Below are positions 1 through 8,863 of a stretch of DNA of 58,713 nt, in pieces. The notes beneath the pieces were generated by a model. The model was not told where the DNA came from and ran no database searches. It saw only the letters and a program-made list of their open reading frames with translations. Each line of letters opens with the position of its first letter. The first letter of the stretch is position 1. The stretch is taken from assembly GCF_016316925.1 (NCBI RefSeq), contig NZ_JAEEGB010000016.1:1-58713 (forward strand). Reading direction: 5' to 3'. This DNA is from Clostridium aciditolerans (GTDB taxonomy: Bacteria; Bacillota; Clostridia; Clostridiales; Clostridiaceae). The translations under genes were made by a program, and so were the position numbers.

Positions 1-40
1 TTCAGCTGACTGATACTAATAGGTCGAGGGCTTGACCAAA
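1..40 (+). rRNA. 23S ribosomal RNA, 3' end (partial)
   Basis: The first ~38 bases are the highly conserved 3' terminus of bacterial 23S rRNA (CTGACTGATACTAATAGGTC followed by GAGGGCTTGACC). The rest of the gene lies upstream of the window, so the window opens at the end of an rrn operon. No 5S gene follows within the next 120 bases, where one is usual. Confidence 0.93.
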
Positions 41-51
41 TATTATATGAC

Positions 52-114
52 ACTCCACAGCTAAAGCTGAGGAGTACTGATTTGTTACCAAAATCGAAGA
101 TTTTGACAAATCAG
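52..114 (+). other. Two stem-loops in the 23S-tRNA spacer
   Basis: Hairpin one (52-76) pairs ACTCC and CAGC with GCTG and GGAGT around a TAAA loop. Hairpin two (77-114) pairs CTGATTTGT with ACAAATCAG and continues inside with CAAAATC/GATTTTG. Neither is followed by a T-tract, so rRNA processing structures are more likely than terminators. This reading is from base pairing only. Confidence 0.5.
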
Positions 115-162
115 CACTGTGCAATTTTCAGAGAACAAAACTCTTAAAAATTAATTTATTGT

Positions 163-237
163 TCCGTGGTAGCTCAATGGTGGAGCATTCGGCTGTTAAC
201 CGAAGGGTTGGAGGTTCGAATCCTCTCCACGGAGCCA
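163..237 (+). tRNA. tRNA-Asn (anticodon GTT), CCA encoded
   Basis: The cloverleaf is readable by eye. Acceptor strands TCCGTGG (163-169) and CCACGGA (227-233) pair; the anticodon stem TTCGG/CCGAA encloses loop CTGTTAA with GTT at 195-197; a T-loop GGTTCGAATCC is present; discriminator G is followed by a genome-encoded CCA. The length is 75 nt. It sits just behind the 23S gene and is probably cotranscribed with the rrn operon. Confidence 0.96.
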
Positions 238-258
238 TTTTTATTTTTTGAATACAAG

Positions 259-312
259 AAGAAGTTAACAAAGCTATGGTGTTATTAGTAGCTCGATTAA
301 CTTCTTTTTTAT
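259..312 (+). terminator. Terminator of the rrn-tRNA operon
   Basis: AAGAAGTTAA (259-268) pairs with TTAACTTCTT (297-306), with an inner AGCTA/TAGCT stem, followed by a run of T. Confidence 0.75.
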
Positions 313-487
313 TTTAACAATTCAATATATTTAGCATAGGAAAGAATAGTAATAAGATATATATTATTTTTAATATGATAACAATTTGTAACGCTTAGTG
401 ACTGATTACGTAATTGGTGATATTATTATATTATTAATAGTTATGGAATAATAGGAATTATTTATATACAAGGAGGACTTGCGAAGT

Positions 488-2203
488 ATGAAAAATAGCA
501 AAAAGAGAACAACTATTAGAAAACAATGGATTAAGAGCATAATGCTTTTAGTGGCAGCTATCTTCATTGTAATAGGAATAAGTAATTTTTTACTTATTAG
601 TACCATTATAAAAAAAGCAGCTACAAGCATAGGTCCAGAATTATCAACGATTATATCTTATGAATTAGAAGGCAAAGATTTACATAGTCTTGTTACTAAA
701 AAGGAAAAAAGTGAAATTTATATAAAACTAGATAAATCATTAACTGCATTTGCAGACAAAGGTAAAGATTTAGTTGATAATGTATATATAGTTAGTGATG
801 GTTTAAATGGAAAGTGGTCATATGTCATTGACAAGTCAAAAGAGCACAATGCAGCTTTAGGAGATGAATTTTCAGATTCTGTAAATTTAGATAAAATTAA
901 AAAAGCTGTAGAATCTAATCAACCAGAGGTACAGGATAGTACGGATCATTTATCGATATATGTTCCTGTAAAAGCTGAACAAAATACTAATGCAGTCATA
1001 TGTATAGATATTAATGCTAAGCCTATTAATAAAGCAAAAGTTGTTTTGAGTGGTTTTATAATAGTATTAATGGTTTTAGCTTTACTAATCGTTAGATTTA
1101 TAGTAGGAAGAATGACAAAAAGACAAACACGTTCTATAAATATTCTAGTTAATAAAATGAGAGATATGGCAAACTTAGAGGGAGATTTAACGAAAAGAAT
1201 TGATATAGAAAGTAATGATGAGATAGGGGATTTAGCTTCCTATACTAATAAAATGCTGGATACTATACAGGATATGTTAAAACAGGTAAAGATGGTATCT
1301 AACCATTTGAATTCTACTAATGAAGAATTTACACAGGAATTTATTAGCGCTGCAGAACATTTTGAAGGTATGAGTAATTCAACAGAAAATATATCTGAGA
1401 GAATTAAAAATCAAACTGATAATTTATCAGAGACTTCTAATGCTATACGTCAGATAAATGATGCAGTAACGCAAGTAGCAGAAAATTCACAGTTGGTAAC
1501 AGAGCAGGCTATAAATACTAGTCAAAATGCTAAAGAAGGAAATCAAGTAATAATACAGCTTGAACATCATTCTAAAGATATTTCCCAAGTAGTAGATAAA
1601 ACATCAAATTTAGTTATGGGATTAGGAGGTAAATCTGAGCAAATTAATGGTATAGCAGATACTATAGCAGCAATAGCCTCACAAACTAATCTATTAGCTC
1701 TTAATGCTTCTATAGAGGCAGCCCGTGCTGGTGAACAAGGGAAAGGGTTTGTTGTTGTTGCAGAGGAAGTTAGAAAGTTGGCTGAAGAATCCTCTAAGTC
1801 CTCACAGGAAATTTTTACATTAATTCAAGAGGTAAGAAAAGGTATAGATGATGCAGCAGTATCTATGAAACATGTGTCACAAAAAACTTTAGAGCAAAAC
1901 ACTTTTGTAGAAGATGCTGCTTGTAAGTTTAATGAAATAGTAAAATCCATTACTAATGTTTCTAATATGGTAGAAGAGGTTTCGTCAGCAGCAGAGGAAA
2001 TGGCATCAAATATTACTATGATAACTAGTCAGATTGAAAACCTTGCAGCTATATCCGAAGAAAATAGCGCTTCTACTGAAGAAATTGCAGCAGGTATAGA
2101 AAAACAAGTTGGCTCAGTTAATACTTTAATTGATATGACTAAAAATTTAAATAGTATTTCTGAAGAGTTAATACAAAAGCTATCAAAGCTTAAATTAGAA
2201 TAA
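488..2203 (+). CDS. Methyl-accepting chemotaxis protein
   Basis: Transmembrane chemoreceptor that passes ligand information to CheW/CheA. About 571 residues: membrane segment ~16-39, an extracytoplasmic sensor of ~145 residues, second membrane segment ~185-207, a HAMP linker, then the long coiled-coil signalling domain with the near-invariant tip ([20 protein letters not shown] and the following [14 protein letters not shown]). The ATG at 488 is preferred because AGGAGG at 471-476 is 11 bases upstream; an in-frame TTG at 479 is only 2 bases from it. It is transcribed alone and followed by a hairpin. The ligand cannot be told. No CheR-binding pentapeptide is visible at the C-terminus. No other chemotaxis gene is in the window, so it depends on che genes elsewhere. 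Confidence 0.93.
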   Translation: MKNSKKRTTIRKQWIKSIMLLVAAIFIVIGISNFLLISTIIKKAATSIGPELSTIISYELEGKDLHSLVTKKEKSEIYIKLDKSLTAFADKGKDLVDNVYIVSDGLNGKWSYVIDKSKEHNAALGDEFSDSVNLDKIKKAVESNQPEVQDSTDHLSIYVPVKAEQNTNAVICIDINAKPINKAKVVLSGFIIVLMVLALLIVRFIVGRMTKRQTRSINILVNKMRDMANLEGDLTKRIDIESNDEIGDLASYTNKMLDTIQDMLKQVKMVSNHLNSTNEEFTQEFISAAEHFEGMSNSTENISERIKNQTDNLSETSNAIRQINDAVTQVAENSQLVTEQAINTSQNAKEGNQVIIQLEHHSKDISQVVDKTSNLVMGLGGKSEQINGIADTIAAIASQTNLLALNASIEAARAGEQGKGFVVVAEEVRKLAEESSKSSQEIFTLIQEVRKGIDDAAVSMKHVSQKTLEQNTFVEDAACKFNEIVKSITNVSNMVEEVSSAAEEMASNITMITSQIENLAAISEENSASTEEIAAGIEKQVGSVNTLIDMTKNLNSISEELIQKLSKLKLE

Positions 2204-2210
2204 AAATGAA

Positions 2211-2261
2211 AAAAGTATAGTTTATAATTATTTATTAAAAATAATTGTAAACTATACTTTT
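2211..2261. terminator. Bidirectional terminator between convergent genes
   Basis: A 21-bp stem (2211-2231 with 2241-2261, one G-U pair) is flanked by A- and T-rich ends, so it can stop the chemoreceptor gene on + and the unknown gene on -. Confidence 0.75.
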
Positions 2262-2264
2262 ATG

Positions 2265-2747
2265 TTATTGAAATGAATAAGTTTTAATAAAGCTTTGGAG
2301 TTCTTTTATGTTTCTTTCCTTTTGGATTATTACTTTAGAAAGAATTTTATAAGCAGCAGTATTAGTATCTTCCTTACTCTTTACTAACCTTCCTTGGATA
2401 TCTATAAAAAGTGCTAACACATCTTTTTCAATATCTAAAGAAGATTTTAAAAGACTCTTAATACTTAAGTTATTAAGGAAAAATATTTTCTGATTAAACT
2501 CATTTATTAAAAATGATATTTTATCATATACAACAAAAGCTATTTCTTCACAATTAGTATTATTTGCTTCTGATTTTAATTGCTTGTAGTATTCAATAGT
2601 CCTATCCGTATTTTTTATAAAGACATTTACAAAAATATATAAAGAAGAGTTTCGCATTGTTTTAACTGCTAATTCATTATATAGCTCTTTTCTTTTTTCA
2701 GCTATAACAATAGCTTTATCCAACAAATCTATTACAGTATAGGACAT
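2265..2747 (-). CDS. Unknown all-helical protein
   Basis: 160 residues that I do not recognise as a named family. The sequence looks wholly alpha-helical, rich in K, E, I, L and N, with no signal peptide and no membrane segment. Its four long amphipathic stretches and the opening pattern (LLDKAIVIAEKRKELYNEL) recall ferritin-like or rubrerythrin-like bundles, but the E-x-x-H iron ligands are missing, so this is only a fold guess. AAGGAG lies about 6-7 bases before the ATG at 2747. It is monocistronic, convergent with the chemoreceptor gene, and lies downstream of the AbiEii-like gene on the same strand, with ~130 AT-rich bases between them. Confidence 0.6.
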   Translation of the reverse strand: MSYTVIDLLDKAIVIAEKRKELYNELAVKTMRNSSLYIFVNVFIKNTDRTIEYYKQLKSEANNTNCEEIAFVVYDKISFLINEFNQKIFFLNNLSIKSLLKSSLDIEKDVLALFIDIQGRLVKSKEDTNTAAYKILSKVIIQKERNIKELQSFIKTYSFQ

Positions 2748-2876
2748 TTTGTCATCTCCTTAAGCTTATCTTATTAAATTTAAAATATTATTTTTCACAT
2801 ATATTAAATGTTATTAATAGGTTATATTTACATTATCGTTAATATATTTTTATTCATTAGGATTTATATTTTTTGC

Positions 2877-4049
2877 TTATATCCAATTTGGTTTTAAGTT
2901 ATCTAAAATATAATTTAAATAAATAAGTCTTAGGGGATTCCCAGTGCCTTCTAAAATAAGGTTGGGATCCTTTATTTTTATTTGATCATTTAGTTCCCTC
3001 TTAAATGCACGTCTTTCTTTTTTCATTAAGGATGCAAAATATTCATATTGGTCTATAACAGAATTTATTCCCTGTAATCTAGAATAATCTTTATCCTTAA
3101 TATAAGTTCTTATTGAAAATACCCATATATAAAGATAAAGACACATTATACTCCACATATCTACATTAAGCCTCTCTCTAACCTCCTTTTGCATTGTGTT
3201 ATCTTGAAATTTTATAATTTGCAAAGGTAGTTCTGAATTCTTTACTCTTAAGCTAAAAGTTGCAATATCATATAAAGTAAATAGTATATCCGTTAAAAGT
3301 GAATCGATAGTTATGTATTCACCTTTTTTCATTTCAATCTCTATATTTAAACTATCCTTTATTCTATCAGATATTATTTTAAAGCTCTCTAAATCATTGT
3401 AGGTATTTATTAAACAATAAAGATCATAAATGTTCTTATATAATGCTTCTAATTTAAAGCTTTCCAATCCAAGAGAATTAGATGCTAGGGTAATTAGTTT
3501 GTCACTGATTGTTGAATACTTATCTATAGCAATAGGAACATAATTAAGTTTTAGTCCTAAAGTTTCATTACTTATTAATTTGGTTTTATGAAGTTTACTT
3601 ATATTTAAAAATAGAAAATCCACCTTTATTCCTGGATATTTAAATCTTTTTTTTGTTTTGAAAACAAAAGGTATATCAAAAATGAAGGTCATCATAGGTA
3701 TTATTCTATGGTGAGGTTTTATATTTCTAGGTATATACTCCCTATAACTACTGTTAAGACCATTTCGAGTAAAGTCATCTTTTATTGACTTCATAACTTT
3801 TTGTAATTCTTTAGGCGATAAATCTGTAGCACAATCTATATCATTGGTACATCTCTGCCAGCCCATTGGCAAGTACAGTTGACTGGCAGCACCTCCTTTT
3901 AAAATACATCTGCTGTTAGTCCTTTTTTGTATATGATAAAATAACTCATAAACCCAATAATGGAGTTCTAGTGAATCTTTATTTAAAAAGCCAAAATACT
4001 TTGCTTTAGATTTAATATATCGACTTGTAAGGTTGCTTCTTTTCTTCAA
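2877..4049 (-). CDS. AbiEii/AbiGii-type nucleotidyltransferase, orphan
   Basis: 390 residues. The N-terminal third carries the signature of the AbiEii-type (DUF1814) nucleotidyltransferases: Lys51-Gly-Gly with a following hydrophobic helix, then Arg66-x-Thr68-x-Asp70-x-Asp72, the DxD metal-binding pair. In characterised members this domain acts as the toxin of type IV abortive-infection toxin-antitoxin pairs and adds nucleotides to tRNA. The C-terminal part is helical and unfamiliar. The start is TTG at 4049, with GGAGGG 7 bases upstream; no ATG lies nearby. Known toxins normally sit beside an AbiEi winged-helix antitoxin gene. Here the upstream neighbour is a divergent response regulator and the downstream gene is an unrelated helical protein. 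It may therefore be an orphan toxin, a tamed housekeeping enzyme, or an aminoglycoside nucleotidyltransferase relative. Family call fairly sure, role unknown. Confidence 0.72.
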   Translation of the reverse strand: MKKRSNLTSRYIKSKAKYFGFLNKDSLELHYWVYELFYHIQKRTNSRCILKGGAASQLYLPMGWQRCTNDIDCATDLSPKELQKVMKSIKDDFTRNGLNSSYREYIPRNIKPHHRIIPMMTFIFDIPFVFKTKKRFKYPGIKVDFLFLNISKLHKTKLISNETLGLKLNYVPIAIDKYSTISDKLITLASNSLGLESFKLEALYKNIYDLYCLINTYNDLESFKIISDRIKDSLNIEIEMKKGEYITIDSLLTDILFTLYDIATFSLRVKNSELPLQIIKFQDNTMQKEVRERLNVDMWSIMCLYLYIWVFSIRTYIKDKDYSRLQGINSVIDQYEYFASLMKKERRAFKRELNDQIKIKDPNLILEGTGNPLRLIYLNYILDNLKPNWI

Positions 4050-4194
4050 GATTAATCCCTCCGTGAAAGGAAATATAAATAGTTAATATGCTATAAATAT
4101 TATTAGCTAATGGCAGAACTTATATCAATAATATTTCTTTAATTTGTAAAAATAAATGGGCTTTTAATGCACAAATTTAAGAAAAGGTTAAGAA

Positions 4195-4222
4195 TTGACA
4201 TAATAAATAATTAAGATATAGG
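4195..4222 (+). promoter_or_regulatory. Possible sigma-A promoter for the VanRS-like operon
   Basis: TTGACA (4195-4200), 16 bases, TATAGG (4217-4222), lying about 175 bases before the response regulator start. The -35 is perfect and the -10 only fair. Confidence 0.4.
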
Positions 4223-4398
4223 CTTTATAATTATAATTATATTGTTTAGGAGAATTTTTCTAGGTATACATCTTTTCAATTACTATGTTATGATTAAGAG
4301 TGTTAATATATATTGGAAATAGAAACTTCAAGCTTAACAGTATTTATAGAGGTGTTCCTTCTTTATTGCTGTAGGATAAGTCTGGAAAGGAGTTCATT

Positions 4399-5094
4399 AT
4401 GGAAATAGAAACTATATTAGTTGTGGATGATGAAAAAGAAATTAGAGATTTAATAGGCATATATTTAGCTAATGAGGGCTATAAAGTAATAAAGGCTGCT
4501 AATGGACTAGAGGCATTAAATCATCTAGAAAAAGAGGAGACAGACCTAATAATACTAGATATTATGATGCCAAGTATGGATGGAATTGAAGCCTGTATAA
4601 AAATAAGAGAAAATAAAAACATGCCAATAATAATGCTTTCTGCTAAAAGTGAGGATATGGACAAAATTTTAGGTCTTACTACTGGAGCAGATGACTATAT
4701 AACAAAACCTTTTAATCCGCTAGAGTTGATAGCCAGAGTAAAATCGCAACTTCGTCGATATAAAAAATTAAATGCTATACAAGAGAAAAATGAAGGCATA
4801 ATTGAGGTAGATGATTTATTAATAAATATGAATACTCATGAAGTTAAGATATCAGATAAGGAAATAAGATTAACTCCAAGAGAATTTGACATACTCTGTC
4901 TTTTAGCTAAAAATAAAGGAATAGTTTTTAGTATAGAAAAAATTTATGAGTCAGTTTGGAATGAAGAGTTCTTTGAATCAGATAACACTGTGATGGTTCA
5001 TATAAGAAAGATAAGAGAAAAAATAGAGGAAGAACCCCGAAAGCCTAGGTTTATAAAAACAGTTTGGGGGGTAGGGTATAAAATTGAAGGTTAG
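4399..5094 (+). CDS. OmpR/PhoB-family response regulator, VanR-like
   Basis: 231 residues. Receiver domain 1-~120 with acidic pair Asp10/Asp11, phospho-acceptor Asp54 in ILDIMMP and Lys103 in TKPFNP, then a winged-helix DNA-binding domain (~132-231) ending with the usual VWGVGYKIE strand. The sequence style is close to VanR and to the many VanR-like regulators of clostridia. No vanH, vanA, vanX or vanY gene is nearby, so glycopeptide resistance should not be inferred. The ATG at 4399 follows GGAAAGGAG at a good distance. The gene overlaps the downstream kinase gene by 11 bases, which indicates translational coupling and a cognate pair. Confidence 0.9.
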   Translation: MEIETILVVDDEKEIRDLIGIYLANEGYKVIKAANGLEALNHLEKEETDLIILDIMMPSMDGIEACIKIRENKNMPIIMLSAKSEDMDKILGLTTGADDYITKPFNPLELIARVKSQLRRYKKLNAIQEKNEGIIEVDDLLINMNTHEVKISDKEIRLTPREFDILCLLAKNKGIVFSIEKIYESVWNEEFFESDNTVMVHIRKIREKIEEEPRKPRFIKTVWGVGYKIEG

Positions 5095-6604
5095 GTGTCC
5101 TAAATTTATAAAAAAGTTATTTAATCCATTTACAAGAATATATAATTTGGCTTTAGATAAAATAAGCAAAAGCATAAGGCTAGAATTAATAGTAATATTT
5201 GCAGTATGCTTAGTAGCATCAATTATTGTAGGAAGTATCTCAAATGACACTTTTAAAAAAGGCAGTATGAGTGCCAGGATAGATTATACTAAAGGTGTTC
5301 AAAGAATATCAGATAAGGCATTGAATATTGCAGATACTATTAAAAATAGAAATATAAGTATTAATGATAAAGAGAGTATAAATCAAATATTACAACAATC
5401 GAGGAATGGAGAAAATTACAAAATATTAATTTCTGATTTAGATGGAAAAGTTTTGTACAAATCAGACAATGCTAATGAGACGCAGATAGATATTTATGCT
5501 ACTATAAAAAATGCGATGGAAACAATGGGAAATAGAGAAATATCAGTTAGAAATAATAATGAAATAATAGATACAGGGAGAGAATATGTGAATTTCTATC
5601 CAATTAAATTTTTTGATGGAAAAGGATATCTGATGGTAAGTGGTATACCCAAAGGAGATATTGTATATCATTATGGAGATAATACCCCATTACCAACAGT
5701 TATAGTTTCTCTTGCAGTCTTCTTTTTTATGTTTTATTTTTTAACTAAGAAAAAAATGAAATATATAGAGTTAGTTTCTTCTGGTCTTTTTGAAATATCT
5801 AAAGGTAATCTGAATTATAGAATAGAAAAGCTGGGTTCAGATGAAATTGCACTATTGGCCGACAATATAAATTTTATGGCAGAAGAGCTAAAAAATAAGA
5901 TAGAAGATGAAAGAAAATCAGAAAGAATGAAAAGTGAGTTAATAACCAATGTTTCTCATGATTTAAGAACTCCATTAACATCTATTAAGGGATACTTAGG
6001 ACTTATAAAAGAAAAAAAATATAATGAAGATCAGTTAGAACAGTATGTAAATATAGCATACAATAAGTCAGAGAAGCTTGAAGTATTAATTAATGATTTA
6101 TTTGAATATACCAAGCTAACTAATAATGGTGTGAAATTGGATAAGCAAACTATAGTGCTTGATGGACTGCTTGATCAACTAGTAGAGGAACTAGTGCCTA
6201 TATTTGAAGAAAATAAAGTAGTAGTATCTAAAGCATTTTTGTTGGAAAAGGTTATAGTGGAAGTAGATCCTGGGAAAACCGCTAGAATATTTGAAAATTT
6301 GTTTATAAATGCTGCAAGATACTCAATAAAACCTGGAACTATAAAAGTTGTATTGACAAAAGATAATGATTATGTAGTTGTGTCTATTCAAAATAAATGC
6401 GAAGAAATGAGTAAAGAAGAATTAGAAAAAATATTTGATAGGTTTTATAGACTGGAAAAATCTAGGGCTTCGGAAACAGGTGGAAGTGGTTTAGGATTGG
6501 CTATTGCTAGAAGTATAGTTGAACTCCAAGGGGGAACCATTGAAGCTAAATACAATGATAAAAATATAAGCTTTGACGTGAAGCTTAAGATTTATAAAGG
6601 CTAA
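5084..6604 (+). CDS. Sensor histidine kinase, VanS-like
   Basis: 506 residues. Membrane segment ~35-52, extracytoplasmic sensor ~53-203, second membrane segment ~204-220, HAMP ~221-273, dimerisation/phosphoacceptor domain with His292 in NVSHDLRTPL, then a HATPase domain with an N-box (ENLFINAARYS) and a G-box (GGSGLGLAIA). It should autophosphorylate on His292 and transfer to Asp54 of the preceding regulator. The start is TTG at 5084, inside the end of the regulator gene, and no clear spaced ribosome binding site is visible, so translation probably depends on coupling. The signal sensed is unknown; cell-wall stress would fit the family. A strong hairpin overlaps the stop codon. Confidence 0.9.
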   Translation: MKVRCPKFIKKLFNPFTRIYNLALDKISKSIRLELIVIFAVCLVASIIVGSISNDTFKKGSMSARIDYTKGVQRISDKALNIADTIKNRNISINDKESINQILQQSRNGENYKILISDLDGKVLYKSDNANETQIDIYATIKNAMETMGNREISVRNNNEIIDTGREYVNFYPIKFFDGKGYLMVSGIPKGDIVYHYGDNTPLPTVIVSLAVFFFMFYFLTKKKMKYIELVSSGLFEISKGNLNYRIEKLGSDEIALLADNINFMAEELKNKIEDERKSERMKSELITNVSHDLRTPLTSIKGYLGLIKEKKYNEDQLEQYVNIAYNKSEKLEVLINDLFEYTKLTNNGVKLDKQTIVLDGLLDQLVEELVPIFEENKVVVSKAFLLEKVIVEVDPGKTARIFENLFINAARYSIKPGTIKVVLTKDNDYVVVSIQNKCEEMSKEELEKIFDRFYRLEKSRASETGGSGLGLAIARSIVELQGGTIEAKYNDKNISFDVKLKIYKG

Positions 6605-6626
6605 AGCTAATGCTTTAGCCTTTATA
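6599..6626 (+). terminator. Terminator of the VanRS-like operon
   Basis: GGCTAAAGC (6599-6607) and GCTTTAGCC (6612-6620) form a perfect 9-bp stem with a TAAT loop followed by T-rich sequence. It contains the kinase stop codon. Confidence 0.75.
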
Positions 6627-6747
6627 TTTATGAATTCAAAATACTGTATAGCCAATTCATGAATTAATAAGATTTTAATGTAAAAAATATGTTATAATTG
6701 AAATATAATGATATAAATTAAACAAACTAATGCTAGGGGGATTGAAT

Positions 6748-7356
6748 ATGGAAATAAATGAGAGTAATAAACAGGAACTTATTTCGGGAATGGTTGAGGC
6801 GGCAGCAAGACCGATATTAGAAGCTAAAAGTTATTGGTACCAAAGTATTTATAATATCTTAAGAAGTAAAAAGGAAAATATAGAAAGTGATATTGATTAT
6901 ATAACTTTATTAAAGGCTGATATTATTTATCTTAAAAAATTGTGGAATAAAGAACTAGATGTAATATTTCAATGGGGTCAAGATGGTAAGATACCTGAAT
7001 CAGATAAAATTAATGAAATTATTCTACAAATAGAAAATGACTCTGAAACAGAAGTTAAAGATGGGAGAATTGTATTCAAAAATGGTAAAAATTTAGATAA
7101 AGTTGATTTAGAATTTATTGAAAGGTATAATGCTATTCAAGATTTAAATGGAAGAGCAAGTGCTCTGCATGAGGATTACATATATCTTAAGATTAGAGAC
7201 TATATAACGTTAAATATATATCAATTTCTTTCAGAGAATAAAAATATTGCTGAAGGATTATTTAGAAATAGCCCTAAGGAAACTACACAGAGAATTGCAG
7301 ACTTGGCTTCTAACTATGCTGATATGTGTATGTATAATAATATAGAAAATGAATAA
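6748..7356 (+). CDS. Unknown helical cytoplasmic protein
   Basis: 203 residues, not recognised. It is charged and alpha-helical, with no signal peptide or membrane segment. The ATG at 6748 is chosen because AGGGGG lies 7 bases upstream, while the earlier in-frame ATG (6730) lies before that site. Near the C-terminus it carries KETTQRIA, which is 7/8 identical to KESTQRIA in the convergent unknown gene at 7439-7729. Transcribed alone, possibly from the AT-rich stretch holding TATAAT around 6693, and closed by a strong bidirectional hairpin. The function cannot be inferred. Confidence 0.65.
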   Translation: MEINESNKQELISGMVEAAARPILEAKSYWYQSIYNILRSKKENIESDIDYITLLKADIIYLKKLWNKELDVIFQWGQDGKIPESDKINEIILQIENDSETEVKDGRIVFKNGKNLDKVDLEFIERYNAIQDLNGRASALHEDYIYLKIRDYITLNIYQFLSENKNIAEGLFRNSPKETTQRIADLASNYADMCMYNNIENE

Positions 7357-7400
7357 AAAATATTAGGTTTTAGTTAAAATAAAGCTTTTAAACTTTAAAT

Positions 7401-7433
7401 AAAAATTCTGCTCAGTTTTTGAGCAGAATTTTT
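7401..7433. terminator. Bidirectional terminator
   Basis: Thirteen perfect base pairs (7401-7413 with 7421-7433) with A-tract and T-tract ends, lying between two convergent genes. Confidence 0.85.
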
Positions 7434-7438
7434 ATTTA

Positions 7439-7729
7439 TTATAGTATTTCTAATTCATTAAAGGTATCATATTCAATTTTTGTATCTTCTCCAAAATCAT
7501 TTGTTATTACTGAGGTTTCGTTAGAAATAGATATATTGCCAATAGTATCAGAGTTTTTATATATGGATAGGTAATTGGCATTTTGTAAAATCTCATCAAA
7601 ATCTACATTATATTTTTTTAGTATACTTCCTGCAATTCTTTGAGTACTTTCTTTTCCGCTTTCTATTTTTGCATTTTTTAAATCGTTGAATACAGCATCT
7701 TTAACATCTTTTAAGTTGTTTTTCTTCAT
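7439..7729 (-). CDS. Unknown small protein, 96 residues
   Basis: Not recognised. The N-terminal half is lysine-rich and helical and contains KESTQRIA (about residues 26-33). The C-terminal half looks like short beta-strands rich in I, S, T, D and E. No signal peptide or membrane helix. GGGGG lies about 8 bases before the ATG at 7729, which supports translation. It lies convergent to the 203-residue unknown gene with the related KETTQRIA motif, so the two may share an origin or a partner. Probably a real gene; role unknown. Confidence 0.6.
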   Translation of the reverse strand: MKKNNLKDVKDAVFNDLKNAKIESGKESTQRIAGSILKKYNVDFDEILQNANYLSIYKNSDTIGNISISNETSVITNDFGEDTKIEYDTFNELEIL

Positions 7730-7876
7730 TTATTATACCCCCAAAATAAACTAGTTTCACTATTTATATATATTTACATAATCATGTCTTAGTATGCAAA
7801 ATTGAGAAAGAAGTTCTTTATTTTTTCTATATAAAAGTGTAAAATTTTAATGGAGTATAATTTTGGAGGATAAGAT

Positions 7877-8782
7877 TTGAAAAATAATATAATTAATCAA
7901 GTAATAATTTTGTCACTTATTATGATAGTAGGAGTATATGCAAGAAAAAAAGATATTTTATCTAAGGAAGCTAGCAAGAGTTTTTCCAACTTTCTTACTA
8001 ATGTAACTCTACCCTGTTTACTTATTTCCTCTTTTAACTATAGTTATTCTCAAGATATGATCGAAAAGGCGAGAATAATGTTTGCTTATTCAATAATTAT
8101 TCATATAGTATTGATTCTTGTAAGTAGAGTTTTAACTTTTAAATATCCTGAAAACTCAAAAAAGGTTTTAAGATTTGCAACTATATTCTCTAACTGTGGA
8201 TTTATGGGTTACCCTGTTTTAGAAAGCTTATTTGGGAAAATAGGAATTTTTTATGGTGCAATTTTTAATATACCTTTTAACATTTTTATGTTTAGTATTG
8301 GGATTATGATTTATACAGGAAAGAAGGATTTAAAAACGCTAAAGGAAGTACTTGTTAATTCAGCCATAATTGCTACTATTTTAGGACTTATAATTTTTAG
8401 TTTTTCCATTAAGCTGCCTTATCCATTGTTTACAGCAATGAGTATTGTAGGTTCTATGACAACACCTTTATCGATGATTATTGTAGGAGCTATGTTATCA
8501 GAAATTAGGGTAAAGGATATTTTTTCAGGTACTTTAGTTTATTATGTATCTTTTTTAAGACTTATAGCAGTACCATTTCTTACTTTAGGTATTTTAAAAT
8601 TGTTAAATGCAGATAAATTATTAATGCAAATAGCTGTAATAATTGAAGCTATGCCAGCGGCAGTATTAGCATCTGTTTTAGCTGAAAAATATGGCGCAGA
8701 TACCGCTCTAGCTTCTAGAAGCGTATTTATATCCACAATAATATCAATGATTACTATACCTTTTATAGTTATGTTTTTGTAA
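7877..8782 (+). CDS. AEC-family (auxin efflux carrier-like) transporter
   Basis: 301 residues with about ten hydrophobic membrane spans in two five-helix halves. This is typical of the AEC family (YfdV/MleP type), whose bacterial members move small organic acids such as malate. Recognisable features are the N-terminal LSKEASKSFSNFLTNVTLPC stretch, the central TIFSNCGFMGYPVL segment and the C-terminal EAMPAAVLASVLAEKYG segment. The start is TTG at 7877 with GGAGGA 6 bases upstream. A DeoR regulator follows on the same strand, but a complete promoter lies between them, so they are probably separate units. Substrate unknown. Confidence 0.85.
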   Translation: MKNNIINQVIILSLIMIVGVYARKKDILSKEASKSFSNFLTNVTLPCLLISSFNYSYSQDMIEKARIMFAYSIIIHIVLILVSRVLTFKYPENSKKVLRFATIFSNCGFMGYPVLESLFGKIGIFYGAIFNIPFNIFMFSIGIMIYTGKKDLKTLKEVLVNSAIIATILGLIIFSFSIKLPYPLFTAMSIVGSMTTPLSMIIVGAMLSEIRVKDIFSGTLVYYVSFLRLIAVPFLTLGILKLLNADKLLMQIAVIIEAMPAAVLASVLAEKYGADTALASRSVFISTIISMITIPFIVMFL

Positions 8783-8819
8783 TAATTTTTTATATTTAGA
8801 ATTACTTTTGTAATTGATG

Positions 8820-8848
8820 TTGAAACTACATAAAGGATAGAGTATAAT
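8820..8848 (+). promoter_or_regulatory. Sigma-A promoter of the DeoR-family gene
   Basis: TTGAAA (8820-8825), exactly 17 bases, TATAAT (8843-8848). The predicted start near 8855 places the large palindrome at 8864-8897 just downstream of +1. Confidence 0.7.
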
Positions 8849-8863
8849 ACTAATAAATACACA

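Noticed and set aside
4399-6604. Vancomycin resistance operon
   Set aside because: Only VanR/VanS-like signalling proteins are present; no ligase, dehydrogenase or dipeptidase gene follows.
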